In this document: positions 1 through 11,847 of the stretch, in pieces
Layout: each line of letters starts with the position of its first letter
How positions within the stretch are numbered: position 1 is the first letter of the stretch
NCBI RefSeq assembly: GCF_000264905.1
Contig: NW_006763133.1
Location: 2,428,329-2,492,328, forward strand
Origin: Stereum hirsutum FP-91666 SS1
Lineage: Eukaryota; Basidiomycota; Agaricomycetes; Russulales; Stereaceae
DNA length: 64,000 nt
Direction of reading: 5' to 3'
Position numbers and translations under genes: made by a program
Notes under the pieces: model-generated
Seen by the model: the letters and a program-made list of their open reading frames with translations, nothing else
What the model was told of the DNA's origin: nothing
The model's database searches: none

Positions 1-2
1 CC

Positions 3-161
3 GAGAACCCATTCCCAATCCGTGTGGCCATCTACGCTGGAGCGACGTCTATCGCCCTCGTCTCTTTCTGGGTTATCAATGCGCTTCATACTCGTCCGTG
101 GTTGGGTTCTTCAAGTCCATACCCACTGCAGGCGAATGGCGCCAAGGCCAAGTCGACTTGA
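3..161 (+). CDS. C-terminal end of a membrane protein (partial)
   Basis: The window opens inside an open frame that reads about 52 residues before a TGA at 159-161. The segment begins ENPFPIRVAIYAG and contains one hydrophobic stretch of about 20 residues (AIYAGATSIALVSFWVINAL), which looks like a last transmembrane helix. A short polar tail ending AKAKST follows. The start and all upstream exons lie outside the window. I do not recognise the family. The reading frame is supported by its composition and by the clean hydrophobic helix followed by a Lys-rich tail, which suggests a cytosolic C terminus. Confidence 0.5.
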   Translation, partial: ENPFPIRVAIYAGATSIALVSFWVINALHTRPWLGSSSPYPLQANGAKAKST

Positions 162-1420
162 GCATTCGGTGCTCCTGCCGTAGAGTTCTAACGTACACGA
201 CGCCCTGGTGTAGGTAGTGGGGAGGAATACGATATGTGTCCTAGGTGGTAGGACTTATGGCAAAATCTGGATCAAGACTTGTGTGTCATCCGGGGGAGAG
301 GTTGTGTATTATAATTAGAAGTATTAGGGCATATATGTAGCGATGTAAACTCAACCCGTCGGCCAATCAGGAAGCGAGCTCTCGCGGTGGCTCCAACGTT
401 TTGAACCGCTACATATATACCCTAATGGTAGGATGTGCATAATTTATCGGACGAACGATACCATGGACCCCGACATATTATTGCCATTTATTTAATTTCT
501 AACTCCATACAGAAATTCAGAACTGCATGCAGTCCACCCGAAACTATGTGTCGGGTGGCGAGCTTTCGTGAGGCACACGGTGACATGCAACTCTCGAGCG
601 TTCAACCCCTGTTCACTCAGACGTCCTCGTTGACCTTTCCATGACTTGGAACTACTAGAAAGCCGCCGTGATCAGGTATTTCCCTACTTACAATAAGGTC
701 AAGCCATCCATGTGAGCAATCAACGTTTCAACGCTCCAAACCGAGTCCAATGACGGTAGTACCAACATGATTGTGATGCCTACAGTCCACCCTCCCCTTC
801 CCAAGTCCCCATCCCTAACATGCCCACCACCCAACACCCCTATATCACCAAACTACAACAAACAACAATGACTCTCTCTACGTAGACTCGTTCAAATGTA
901 CATGATAGACGATAAAGAAAGAAAAAAGTGTTCTTCAGAAAACTAATATGTATGTAGGTACGAAGGCGAAAGGAGAAAGTGCAAGGGGGGTGTTCCATTT
1001 ACATTTTTGAGATGAAGCTCTGACTCTGATGTGTGCAGAAAGGACGGAAGGAAGATGATACAGTGGAATAATCTTTTTTGTGAAGTCGAGGTATGAGGGG
1101 GAGATGTGGAATGGGACTGTGAAAGTGAAGTATGTCCGGGAGGTATAGGTATAGTACAACAGAGGATCTAAAAGTGACGGTGCAAAGAAACAGATGATGA
1201 CGTGGACGACTGCCATCGTGTGGAAAGAAAAGAGAAAGAGAAAGGAATAAGAAACCGAGGACGATGAGGTGCTGCACCGCGCTAGAGCCAACGCGTATGC
1301 GATGGCCCAGTTGAACACGCAACGCGTAAAAAAATCTGAGAAGAGGACGAGGCTGGCATGAAGGTGGGTGCACAGCGACACCCCCGGCATCCGTATCCCT
1401 CCTTCACTCGCCCGTCGCAC
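162..1420. other. Intergenic region, no gene seen
   Basis: This stretch lies between the plus-strand gene ending at 161 and the minus-strand MFS gene ending at 1421, so it should hold two 3' UTRs. The frames on the minus strand between 935 and 1420 are Ser/Phe/Leu-rich and reflect a C/T-rich sense strand rather than coding sequence. Confidence 0.6.
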
Positions 1421-3705
1421 TTACTCAAAAGCCAACGCCGCGACCTCACCCTCCGCGCCATTATTCGCACCATCCGCGTATATCAGCTTCCTGCTCCGTT
1501 CCAAACTTCCAGAGAGGATAGTCCCGGCTCCGGTGATAGCGACCATGACGATGACCCACAGATATCCGCCACAGATATTAGAGTCGAGGGAGAAGGCGAA
1601 GACTGAACTATCGGATTTAAACGATACAGATGTCAGCAAATTGGGATTATGGATGTAAACGGTAGTGAAGAAGGATCAAAGGCTGAGATGGGATAAAGAG
1701 GTATGCATACCTGGCAAGAGCGGGGGCGAACGCTCTGGCGAAACACATCGAGAACTGGACGATACCGTTCGTCACTCCGAGACATCCCTTGGGTGCACCT
1801 TGCTTGACGAGAATCATGCTAATTCTAAGCCCCAAAAAAATCGAACAAAAAAGACAAGTCAGTACCCAGTAAGACCAGTGAAGGACCTTCAAATCCAAGG
1901 GGTTCACGGGCGTGGAGTAAGTTAGCAAAGGCGGAAGATGACATACGAATACGCAAGACACGCAGCCCTCGTGAAGGCCAGCACCGCCGCGACGCCACAC
2001 CACACCAACGCCTGCACCTTCTTATCCACCGCCTCGAACCCAAGCAAGAGCAGTTCGTTCGCGTCGACCTCCTCTACGGCTTGCGCGAGGCCCGCACGAG
2101 CGATAAGGTTGACGAAAGGCATGGCGAGGAAGCCCCAGGGCCAGAGCCTCATGCAGGTGTTGTAGACACGGATGAGGTCGCAGCGAGCGAGGATGATGGG
2201 CGTGATGAAGATTTGGAGGAGGATAGCGACGAAGCCGGAGACGGCGAGGCTGTAGCCGATTTGGTCTGCCTGAATATACGCGAAAAGTATGGAGGAAGTG
2301 TTAGTCGGTAAGTGGACAGTGTCTGTATGAGGAGAGTAGGGCGTGTGAACGTACAGTGAATGCGAGACCACCGAGTTGGATAGGGGTATAGCAGAAAAGG
2401 ACAAAAGTTACATCGAATGCGGTGGATGCGAATGCGAGGAAAAGACCAGAGGTGCTCATAACGCGGATGGTGGGAATTGACAATAACGTCCTGACACATG
2501 GAGGTTCAGCCTTCGAGCAATCAGCAGTGGTAGTAGCCGGCGAAGCAGGTGTCTCCTCGAAGAGCGACGGGGACTTTTCAGACTTTTGGCGCTTGCTCGG
2601 TAAGGTCTATAGTGAATGGCGTTAAGTTAGCGACGATACTTTTCGAACAAATCGAAGAACAGAAGAGCGGGGATCAAAGTCGGGACCGCAAACTCACCTC
2701 TTGGAGAAAGAGATAACCAAATACCACACCTGTTACAGAGACGGTGGCCGCGACAAAGCCAGGAAGGAAATAAGGATACATGCGGAGGAACTCGTTATTC
2801 GCCAAGCTGGGAAACTTGGCGGCAGGGTTCGAGAGTGCGCCACCCAACAACGGTCTAGAAACACGAACAAGCTTAACCTCGAGATCAGACGCAGAAGAAC
2901 AAGGTAGATTCGGCGAACCCGATGATAGCGCCAGCGGGCCAAGTGAGGCCATATATCGGGAAGGCGATGGCTTGATTCGTCGAGTCAGTCAGCTCTCCCA
3001 AGACGGAGGAGATGACGGCGGCATTGCCGGAGGCGAGTCCAGCTGCGGTCGAGTGTGGTAAGTCAGGCCGTCTCGATTCCGGGCGGAGCATCGTAGGAGG
3101 GACTGACCAAGGCAACGGGCAAGAATCACGCCTGCGAGACTTTTTGACAGGCCAAAGAAGAGAGAGGCGATGGACATCCCCAAGATGCCCGCTGCCATAC
3201 GGGATGAGCGGATGAGCGAATGGGCGTGCTGAACATGGCGACAATTGAAAACTAACCCAGGATGACGGGCTTGCGCCCAATGACATCTAAAAAAAAATGA
3301 GCATATGAATGAAGCATGGAACGGGCGAAGGTGCGTACCGGAGAGACGAGCCCACTGGTAGATTGAACAGAGTTGGGCCACAGCGAAAGCGCTTTCAACT
3401 ACACCACTATAGAAACCAATGCGAGACGGGTCGTCCGTGACGTGCATTCCCGCAAGCATTTGATTGACATAGGGAAAGATATGAGTGAAATTGATGGGTT
3501 CGGCAGTGCGCACAAGACAGAGGCACGCGAGCTGAGCGTAAGGAAGCGGCGTAGGAGTTTTAGGGGTATTTTTGGTCGACTGAGATTCGAGAGAAGGAGT
3601 CTGTTCGTGGTTCAAAAGAGTGGAAGTTTCGTCATGAGAGTGCGTGTTGCAGGTTGGCTGCGAGACATGACTCGGGTCTGTATAATTGTTCGTTGACATA
3701 GACAT
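1421..3705 (-). CDS. Major facilitator superfamily transporter
   Basis: This is a multi-exon gene for a 12-helix MFS transporter, resembling the fungal YCR023C/ZIF-like (drug:H+ antiporter type) group. The N-terminal ~50 residues are hydrophilic (MSMSTNNYTDPSHVSQ...). Next come a PLPYAQLACLCLVRTAEPI first helix and the FIGFYSGVVES-type second helix. Motif A (LSDVIGRKPVILG) is assembled across an intron whose donor is at 3338. Later segments include GILGMSIASLFFGLS, LARCLG and PIYGLTWPAGAIIGPLLGGAL. A charged central loop carries the PSLANNEFL region, and the last helices end in GGYLWVIVMVAITGAGTI. The ATG at 3705 is followed by a second in-frame ATG at 3699. Substrate cannot be told from sequence. 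The plasma membrane or vacuole is a likely site. The gene is head-to-head with the hypothetical gene at 4328. Confidence 0.85.
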
Positions 3706-4327
3706 AGATACGGCGGAGAAAGGTAGACTGGGGAGGAGAGGGTGAGCGGACAGCGTTGCAGCAGCGGCTAGAAGGGTTCGAATAGCATGTGTGCCGTTTA
3801 TATGGGCGAACGGAAATTGAACGAGATCAATATGATAAGTTACCGATGGGAATACAGTTACTTCCGTTACGTCCGCTCGAGAGATTTGTACGTCTCGAAT
3901 GGCGGCTACAGAAGGAGTTCGATTTACAAGCTTTAGCATCAACGCTCATGCACGCTCAGAGCACGAGCTGCTCCGGTCGCTGAGGCTAGGTCAAGTTGGC
4001 CGAATTGCAGCCTGCATTTCTCTCTAAGGAGGACGTTGAACGGCAAAACTTTCATCAATGCACAGCTCGACGATTGAGAGGACGAGACCCAGTGTCTAAC
4101 CATCAGTGAGGGCGATATGGACGTAAACGAAGAGAGGCGTAGAAAGTCGGTTGAGAACGTCTAAAGACAAAGAGAACGATTCGATGGGCCACACCGGACC
4201 GGTGCCACGAGGAACAGGGACCGGCTCGCCCGGGCGTCGTCCAACGGAACGTTGACCACGACGACGACAGTGATCTCAACGACTTGTACGCTACCTGCTC
4301 TACTACACTCACGCTCTCCACGACATC
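3706..4327. promoter_or_regulatory. Shared 5' region between MFS and hypothetical gene
   Basis: About 620 bp separates two divergent start codons. I see no coding exon that can be supported. An open frame continues upstream of the MFS ATG on the minus strand to 3942 but has no conserved content. Confidence 0.5.
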
Positions 4328-5169
4328 ATGCACACCGCCGCACACGACAATCTTGTTCTTGCTGCCCCGCGCCCAGTGCGCATCGCCACGTTCTCTCACA
4401 TGCACACCAGTCCCATCCGTCAGCACATCCGTCTCGCCTCTGTCCCCGTCCCAGACAACAACAGCTCTGAGGAGCAAGGCCGCATCTCCGCATCTCCTCG
4501 CGCTGTATCTCCACGGTATGCTGCTCTCTGACTAAATAATGAACTCATATCTGACCCCTGTGACTAGGCCCAGTCTCTCGTCAGAAGCTCTCGAGGAATT
4601 TCTGTCTATCCTCCGCTTCCCTCCCCAGTCCCCTACCCTCCGTGCCCGCCGTCACCCTAGCCACAACCTGGCCTTTGCTCACGACCGCTCTCATTCTCTC
4701 TCTGCGAAGCCTCTTGAACGCCTCGAAAATATCCCCATACTATCTCCCGCCTTCGGTGAGGATGCCCGTTCTCCTGGTAAACAGATCGGGGCGCGCATCA
4801 CTAGCCCCTCCCTCCGCCCTCCTCGTGAAGAGGATGAGGAGAACCGGGTGACACCTCCCCCTTCATTCCGCGTATGGGCGAACGGCCCACTTGGTACGTA
4901 TTTTTTGTCATTTATGCTTTCATTCAATGACTCTTATCTCGTCTCCATCTTACGACTTTTCAGCATCACCTGTCTCCCGCCTTCAAACTCGCAACCCCTT
5001 CCAGCGCGACCCATCCTTCGAGAACAAAGGCCCCGGTCTTCTCCTTTTCCCTACCTTGCCGTCTACCTCGCCTGCGCCGCCTGTGTTCCAGTCGGTCAAT
5101 ATCTCTCCGTCTCTAGTCCCTCTTCCGTCTCCGACTCCAAGCGAGTTTGACGTCGACTCACCTTTCTGA
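4328..5169 (+). CDS. Pro/Ser-rich hypothetical protein
   Basis: I infer three exons, 4328-4515, 4568-4893 and 4964-5169, joined by two short GT-AG introns that keep the frame. The predicted protein is 239 residues. It starts MHTAAHDNLVLAAPRPVRI and ends PSEFDVDSPF. It is rich in Pro, Ser and Arg, with many SP and PxxP-like sites (SPRPSLSS, ITSPSLRPP, LPSPTPS) and no signal peptide, membrane helix or recognisable domain. It looks largely disordered, with a possible short helix SEALEEFLSIL near residue 70. Many SP/TP sites suggest a phosphorylation target, which is inference only. No family is recognised. The coding call rests on frame-consistent splicing and compositional contrast with its flanks. 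Confidence 0.6.
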
Positions 5170-6264
5170 GTCCATCACTCCTGTGATACCCATGCCAACT
5201 AGCCATGTCCCCATCATTCTCGAATCAGATATTTATCATTAGCTATACCCCGTCATTGCCAGCGAGCTGACGGCCACTGTACGCTTCCGCGTCTTGTACA
5301 TATCACTACCATTCTATCGTGTCCTATCTCGTCGTCCTTGTTCCTTGTTCGTATCGCTGTCAACAAATGTCCTATCTCTCCATGTTATATCCTCACAGCC
5401 ATATTTAGCGTAAACCTTTTTTGATGCTCTCCCACATTTTCCCTGTCCTCCTTTTCTCCCTTTCAGGCCGCGATCGCTGTCTTGATCGTCCTTTCGGATT
5501 CTGGTGTGCTACCCTGTCTATTTACCCCTAACTATATACTCGCGACCATAGTAATACTCATACACTCCCCTCGGGCTGCTACTTTTTTGGACTACTTATG
5601 ACGTTTTGTTCCCCTCTCATTCGTATTTCTCTTCCTGCGTTGAGCTCATCCTGTCGCCGTCGTTCTTCCTAGCGTCATTTGTTCTCGCTTCGTATCCGTT
5701 CTGTCCGATCCTTATTCGTTGACTGACTGATTGTCTACTTACTATCTCTCTCGCTCGGCGTACTCTAGTTTTGTTTTTATATACATACAACCCTGGATCC
5801 TGTGTATCTTTTGATTTTCTTCTTCTTCAACCTTGAACGATTATGATAGCAATGTTACCTTTCTTTTTTCTGGAGTTTGTAGGGGCTGCATCAATATTGT
5901 CGTTGTAAGTTTAGACGTCAGAGGTGCCACGTCAGCTTCGCGCCACACAGAGCTCGGCTCATGATCAGGATTTCCCACGCCACCGATACTGTAGTCGGAC
6001 TTGAACTGCATGGCGCAGGTGAAGTGGACTAAGTGCAGAAGTACTTGCAACGGCAAGAATGTTGGTGTTCGGGTTGTAAAAGCGTCGGAAAAGAAAAATT
6101 GTAGATAAGGAGTAGGTCCATCTCAAATACTAGTGTAAGTAACATGCCCCCTGCCTCAAAAACCCACCCTATCCAATCTAGCGGTGACATCCCATACCAT
6201 AGAGCCAAGACTAAACCACCATCCCTCCTCTGCAGTAAGTCCAAAGCAGAGTCTGACCTTCGCC
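5170..6264. other. Intergenic region between convergent genes, pyrimidine-rich
   Basis: About 1.1 kb lies between two convergent stop codons. The first ~650 bp after 5170 is markedly C/T-rich on the plus strand, as expected of a fungal 3' UTR and terminator. No gene seen. Confidence 0.6.
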
Positions 6265-9200
6265 TCAGAGCTTGGACCTCGGCCCACCCTCGTCCGGATC
6301 GGGAAGAGCGTACAGCGCGGTGAGCTCCTTCGCGTACTTATTGAACGCGTCCTTTCGGCGGAGCTTGAGCGTCGGCGTGAGCGTGTTCTCCTCGATCGTG
6401 AACGGGTCCATGCTGAGATGGATCCGTTTTGGGATCTCGAAGCTGTTTTAGAGATGAAAGGAGAGTAAGCAAACATACCGAACTTAAGTCGAACGTCCAT
6501 TGTCCACATTCAAGGGGGAGAAAACTCACCCCTTCAACCCGTTCTTCTTCCCCTCCCTCAACAAATCTGCCAACACGGCCTTCACGACCCTCTCATCGGC
6601 ACACAACGCCCTCATCGCCTCCACGTCCTTCTCACTCAACCTCGTCCCCGAGATCTTACCCGCGAGCTGCGCGAACGTGATAGGATCGAGGACGACGACG
6701 GCGAGGAGGTACGATTTGAGGCCGTCGCCGTGGACGAAGAATTGTTGGACGAGGGGGTGCGTGGAGTAGATGTTCTCGATCTTTTCGAGCGCTACGTATT
6801 CGCCTTGTGCGAGCTTCATTATGTTCTATTTGGGTTTTGAGTGTTATGAGGTGAGGACAGAGTCGGAGGAAGATGCATGATTGAAGTGATAGAAACGGAC
6901 CTTCACGCGGTCGATGATTTTGACACGACCACAATCATCGATCATGGCCACATCGCCCGTATGTACCCATCCCTCCTCATCGACCGTCTCCTTCGTGTTC
7001 TTGTCATCTAACCACCACAAAATAATATCGTGTCACATCAGAACGTTTCTTCACAACATAGAGAGGAGAGTGGTCAAGAAAAAACGCACCTTTATAATAC
7101 TCCCTGAACGAATTCTCGCCCCTACAACACAGCTCGCCGCGCGCGAACGGCTTGTCCTCCGAGGTGTATCCCATAGCAGGCACGTCGAGGAGCTTGACCT
7201 CGACGGTGACGGCCGGAGGGCCGGTCGTCCCGCTTGAGGATGGGTCATTATGAATCATGTGCGTGCAGACAGCGGCATTTTCGGTCATTCCGTATCTATT
7301 CAAAGTGATTGTTCAGAAAACGTCAGAGTGAGACAATTTGGGGAGAAAAGGATGATATTCGCTGACCCTGCGAGAGAATAACGGGTGAGATGAGTGGTTT
7401 AGACTGGATTGCGTGTATTGTATTGTACTGACCTTCTAAAACGTCGCACGCAAATGCGATCTTTAGGAAATCCATAACCTCAGGACTGATCGGCGCCGAG
7501 CCACTTGTGAGCAGCTTAATCCTACCACCCAGGACGGCTTGAATCTATAACACCAATTGAACCAGTCAAACCACAATTCTCCCAACCACCGCAGTTCAAG
7601 TACTCCAGAGGAAGAAGAAAAGTGCGACCTACCTTCCTAAACACAAGCTTATCCCAGAGTGCATGTGTCGGATCTCCCGTCGTATGCAGCCTCTCCAGTT
7701 TCGTCGCCACAGCCTTCCTGAATAACGCGCCCTTCAACCCTGGCACGTCACCCGCTGCCATAGCAGACTGATACACGCGATTGAGAATTCGAGGGACGGA
7801 GGGGAAGTAGTTGGGGCGGAGGATTTGCGCGTCTTCGAGGAGGCGGAGGGGATCACCTGTGAAGTATCCGATACAACCGCCAGTGGCGACGACACAGAGC
7901 TCATTATTTCGCTAGAAGGATGTTTTCAGTATCTGAATGGCTAAACGGAGTGTGAAGAGACAGCGAGCTAGGACTGACCTCGTAGATGTGAGCTAGCGGG
8001 AGGTAGGAGAGAAGGCAGCCACGTTCTGTGATTGTCCAGCCGTAAAGATTGGCTTGTACGCCCATGGCGAGCTGAGAGTGAGTAAGGAGGACGCCTAAAT
8101 AGACCTTGTTTTGAGCAAGTGTGTAGTTTATGCCTTGGTTGTGATTTCTTACCCTTGGGATTGCTCGTAGTACCCTATGCTCTCCAGGTCAGTCTTTGTG
8201 GGAAGTGGCATGAGTGTGGCACCTACGGAGGTATAGCAGATGGACGCTAGCTGATCCTTCGTAGCAGGAATCGGCTCGACAAGATTTGCCTTTCCGTCCT
8301 CTTCCACTAGGTAAACCACACCAGAACAAATAACATTCACCGTTCAAGTGATCTGCCAAGATTTCGAAATATCGGCGCGACTCACATTCGTGCAATTCCT
8401 TGATCTGAACGTTCTGTGTCTCTCCCCACGAGACCAAGACTTGCTTCTGTTCCGGTAAAAGCTCGTCGATGGCGACTATCATCTTGACTTGAGGTGTCCG
8501 GCTTGCTAGCTTGAGCAAGTCAGGAATGTGGTTCGCAGTGGCGAATATAATCGTCAAATGTGCGTGGTTGATGCTGTATGGAATACGATTGTCTGTTTTA
8601 GCTACTATGTGAGGGATTGGTGGGAGCATGGACGGATCACGTACATGTACTCTGTTATACACGGAGTTTGTGGTTATGATAGTGTCATTTAGTATCTGCA
8701 CCTTGACATAGGAAACAAAAAGGAACGCACCGACTGCATCCTTGCCCAGCGTATCATACAAGCTCACCCCAACTTTCTGGTACGCATTCAACGCCCACTC
8801 CACAAACTGCCATTCTGTTCCAGCCATCCACAGCCACAAACCGATATTTCAACAAAACACCCCAACGACACAACAGTACCACCAACACACCCACATACGA
8901 AACCTAGACGCACCTGGTCGATTCTGACTCCAAATCCCTACCGTGTCATACTCTCCTCCGCCCAAGACTCCGTTTTTGAACAAATGATGCAAGGCGCTCC
9001 CAATCTGCCGTCTCCGGATATCAGAGTCCGCGTATGTGTTCCAGACAAAGTGATCTGCGTATTTGAGCGGGTTGGTGGATATAACGGGACGATGGCCGAG
9101 ACATGTGAGGTCTCTTGACCGCGCAAGTCCAACTTCGAAGATTTCGGTGAGGGTGGTGAGTACGTTTGGAGTCTTGGAGTCGACGAGACCGTAGAGACCT

Positions 9201-9449
9201 GGAGAGATTGCAACAAACGCCCAACGAGGTATGTAGTTCAGTAAGAGCAGAAGGGTATTTGGAAAGATTGTATTTCACCGTTCCGGTAGTGGCCTGTATT
9301 GGTCAACCAACGTTAGCACGGTTATCTCGCATGTGCCACTACCACGCACCAGTCTGTCCGGGTTTCTTCGTGCCAGGTACCTCAACTGCCTGCCTCTTAT
9401 AATCAATCGTCTCCGGCAAGAGAACAGTCTTATCCACAGAGGAGCTCAT
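6265..9449 (-). CDS. Peroxisomal long-chain fatty acyl-CoA ligase (AMP-forming)
   Basis: This is a many-exon gene for an ANL-superfamily acyl-CoA synthetase, which activates fatty acids with ATP and CoA. The protein starts MSSSVDKTVLLPETIDYKRQ. The AMP-binding P-loop YTSGTTSNPKG is rebuilt across an intron near 8165-8230. The NRYGMTENAAVCT motif (A5) lies near 7290, GELCCRG near 7110, and the HTGDVAMID/GRVKIIDRVK hinge region near 6900-6980. KLAQGEYVALEKIE, the typical long-chain ligase motif, is near 6800. The last exon reads RRKDAFNKYAKELTALYALP and the protein ends RSKL. The terminal SKL is a canonical PTS1 signal, so the enzyme is predicted to feed peroxisomal beta-oxidation (Faa2/LACS-like role). 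The ATG at 9449 opens the conserved N terminus. No break is seen. Confidence 0.92.
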
Positions 9450-10275
9450 CTCAGGCAACCTTTACCTTCAGTCGTAGTATCGAACGGGATGAAATAATAA
9501 GGATGCTTTCTGTCCGTGTGGATCAAAGGCAACTGTGGCGCGTCTGATAGCAGTGAGGAGTGATGCGGCTCAGCCTGGGACTCTGGGGCAAAGTCGAACG
9601 ATAGAAGATGATGGTGGTTACTTGGGGGTGTATTTGTCCGGTAGCCTGGGTTCTTGTGCAGGAGGATGATTATGATTATAAGGAACCCACTTGGTCGGGT
9701 GCAAACGAGGGCCGGTGCGAGTGACCAAGCTGGGCATTGTCGCTGCCAGGGCAAGACGCGTTTCGCGTTGGGCATTCGTTTTTCACGTGTGTCTGCATTG
9801 ATGGGCCTGTGGCCCGGAGGCAGAGACGGCAACAGTGAACGTATGAGGGCACGCGGAATGACAAGAGCGATACAACCTGGCCAGCAGGGCAAACTACTCC
9901 TTTCGCAGCGGAACCAAGGCATCTGCTGAACTCAGCACGTGTCCTGGAGGAGTGGTAATGTCTCAACGATCCAACTTGTACTGGTCAGGTGAAACATGTT
10001 CGGGAAGAATATATAGCGAGCAGTCAAACATTATACAGAGATACGGCTACGGAATGACAACAGCCTAAGCAAAGAGGTGAACAGAAAGGATGAAAGTCAT
10101 TACGAGCATGAGGATATGAAACAAGACTGTGGCATCGAATGGATTACAGCGGGAAGAAAGAAGACGGGGAATGTGGGGTAACTTCAAGATTTAGATACAG
10201 CATCATCGAATATCGAAAGTCGCAGATACGTGATACAACCAGCAACCTGGTCCATTGTTTGGTCATACAGAGAGA
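9450..10275. other. Promoter region of acyl-CoA ligase and 3' flank of EF-hand gene
   Basis: This is 826 bp between two same-strand genes. A 158-codon minus-strand frame (9922 to 9446) fills its first half and its TGA overlaps the ligase ATG. It shows no conserved features and is not annotated as a gene. Confidence 0.5.
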
Positions 10276-11410
10276 TCAGGGGGCATTGAGAACGACCTGC
10301 GGATATGGAAGTCAGGAGTCGGTATGCACTGCGCTCGAATGACGCTTAGTTGAATCATACCTTCATGAAGTCTTCGTAATTCACTGTTATCCAGCCGTTG
10401 CGGTCCGTGTCCATTCTGTAGGCCGGAGTCAGCCAATTGTACGAAAATTTCATCAAGGACGAACACGCACCGTTGAAACGCCTCCGTCAGAGTCTTTACC
10501 GCCACACACGCTCTCACGAAACGGTCAAATGTTATACCAGGAGGAGGTCCGTACCCGGACGAAGGACCGACAGCTAGCGCTCAGTGTCAGCCACGGGTCT
10601 GAATGGAAGACAGACGCCACACAAAGGAGCGTACCATATTTCTGCTCGATAAGCGTCAAGATGCTGGGCGATAGGTTATATCCGAAGCTGCGTAATGCCT
10701 CGGCAAGCTCATAGCCATCGATAGAGCCTGAACGGTCGCGGTCAAAGTGCTTGAAGACGCCTTGCCAGTCGCTGATGTACTTCCAAAGACCCGCGAATTC
10801 TATGTTGGGAAAATGCTGTTGGTCAGATGCTCGGAAACGATGCTGGGCGCCGAGGACGCATACCGTTGAAGCCAATTGTCCCACTACGGTCGGTGTCCTA
10901 AATGGGGTGAGACGCCAGATGAGTACGTGTACCCTTGGGAATAGAGGGGACGGACGACTGACGAATATGTTCATGAGCATCTTTACTGTGTCCAAATCGA
11001 ACTCTGTTTGGCAATATTAGTTCACATCGCCATCGTGCAGACCCAGATCTTCTGGAGAAACAATCGAGACATAACACTTACTTGACCAGTTTCCTGAATA
11101 TCCCACGAGGCGATTGTTCAGTCAGACAATGAGTCGATAACAAAGTAGATGGACAGCACGCACCGTTCACCAAAGCAGATTGCAGCTCATTCACACTGAT
11201 TGCCCCAGACCGGTCAGCATCGACAGCAGTGAACCACTGCCAGAGCTGAGGGTCAGCGCCAGCTGGTGGCCCAGCCTGATATCCATATCCATTCGACTGC
11301 TGACCATAAATCGGCGGCGCAGGACTCGCTCGATAATGTGAGTGTTGGCTGCTCATCGACTGTCTGTGCCCGCTCGCCGAGACGTAGTTCGGGTTAGAAT
11401 AATATGCCAT
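10276..11410 (-). CDS. PEF1: Penta-EF-hand calcium-binding protein (ALG-2/Pef1 type)
   Basis: The N-terminal ~45 residues are Tyr/Ser/Gln/Pro-rich and start MAYYSNPNYVSASGHRQS. They are followed by LWQWFTAVDADRSGAISVNELQ (EF1). The next block reads FDLDTVKMLMNIF, a DTDRSGTIGFNEF-type EF2, and WKYISDWQGVFKHFDRDRSGSIDGYELAEAL (EF3). It continues with GYNLSPSILTLIEQKY, then FDRFVRACVAVKTLTEAFQRMDTDRNG (EF4) and WITVNYEDFMK. This order is diagnostic of the PEF family. Exon 2 is only 12 nt (11082-11093) and encodes the NWS turn between EF1 and EF2. The last intron (donor after FMK) places the stop at 10276 after VVLNAP. The usual role is calcium-dependent membrane association with partners in polarity and stress, which is family knowledge. 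A TATAAATA-like element is at about 11609-11617 on the coding strand. Confidence 0.88.
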
Positions 11411-11847
11411 GGAGTACGATGTGGTCGATGATGTCGAAGATAACGATGTCGACGATGGAGGTACAAAAGAGAGATGATCCGTTTGAGCGCCGCGAGAGAG
11501 TCGATGTCGTTTTGAGTCGGGGAGCCTTTGCGCAGGTACTGGACAGCCATTTTGGCGCCAAGGATAAGGATAGATCAGAGTCAGCGCATGACGTTGCTCT
11601 CGGAACGGGTATTTATACCGCGCGCCTAATTGCCCCCGGCTTTCGCCTTCCCCGCACCGGGTGGCATCCGAGCCCTGTGTTTAGCTCCAAGCTACGGAGA
11701 AGGATCAACTACTCTGTACTTTATTCACTTGCTTTACCAGCCGTAAAGCTAGCCACTAAGTGAACCTGGACCTTTTCAGTCGCTTTGCAACGCTTTGAGC
11801 ATACAATCCACCACAAAGCACCTCCGCATTTGGAGAGCTACGGGGCA
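11411..11847. promoter_or_regulatory. Bidirectional promoter region PEF1 / HAD-like gene
   Basis: There are 437 bp between divergent ATGs. It contains GGTATTTATACC at 11608-11619, usable as a TATA-like element on the minus strand. It also carries a 65-codon upstream frame beginning at 11550 on the minus strand that overlaps the PEF1 start out of frame. Confidence 0.45.

Noticed and set aside
935..1420. 161-codon minus-strand frame downstream of the MFS gene
   Set aside because: Ser/Phe/Leu/His-rich with no conserved content, overlapping other frames in a C/T-rich flank; typical of a 3' UTR.
9446..9922. 158-codon frame ending in an ATGA overlap with the acyl-CoA ligase start
   Set aside because: No family features and an unusual composition. 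Fungal genes are not translated as coupled operons, so the overlap is probably chance, though an upstream frame remains possible.
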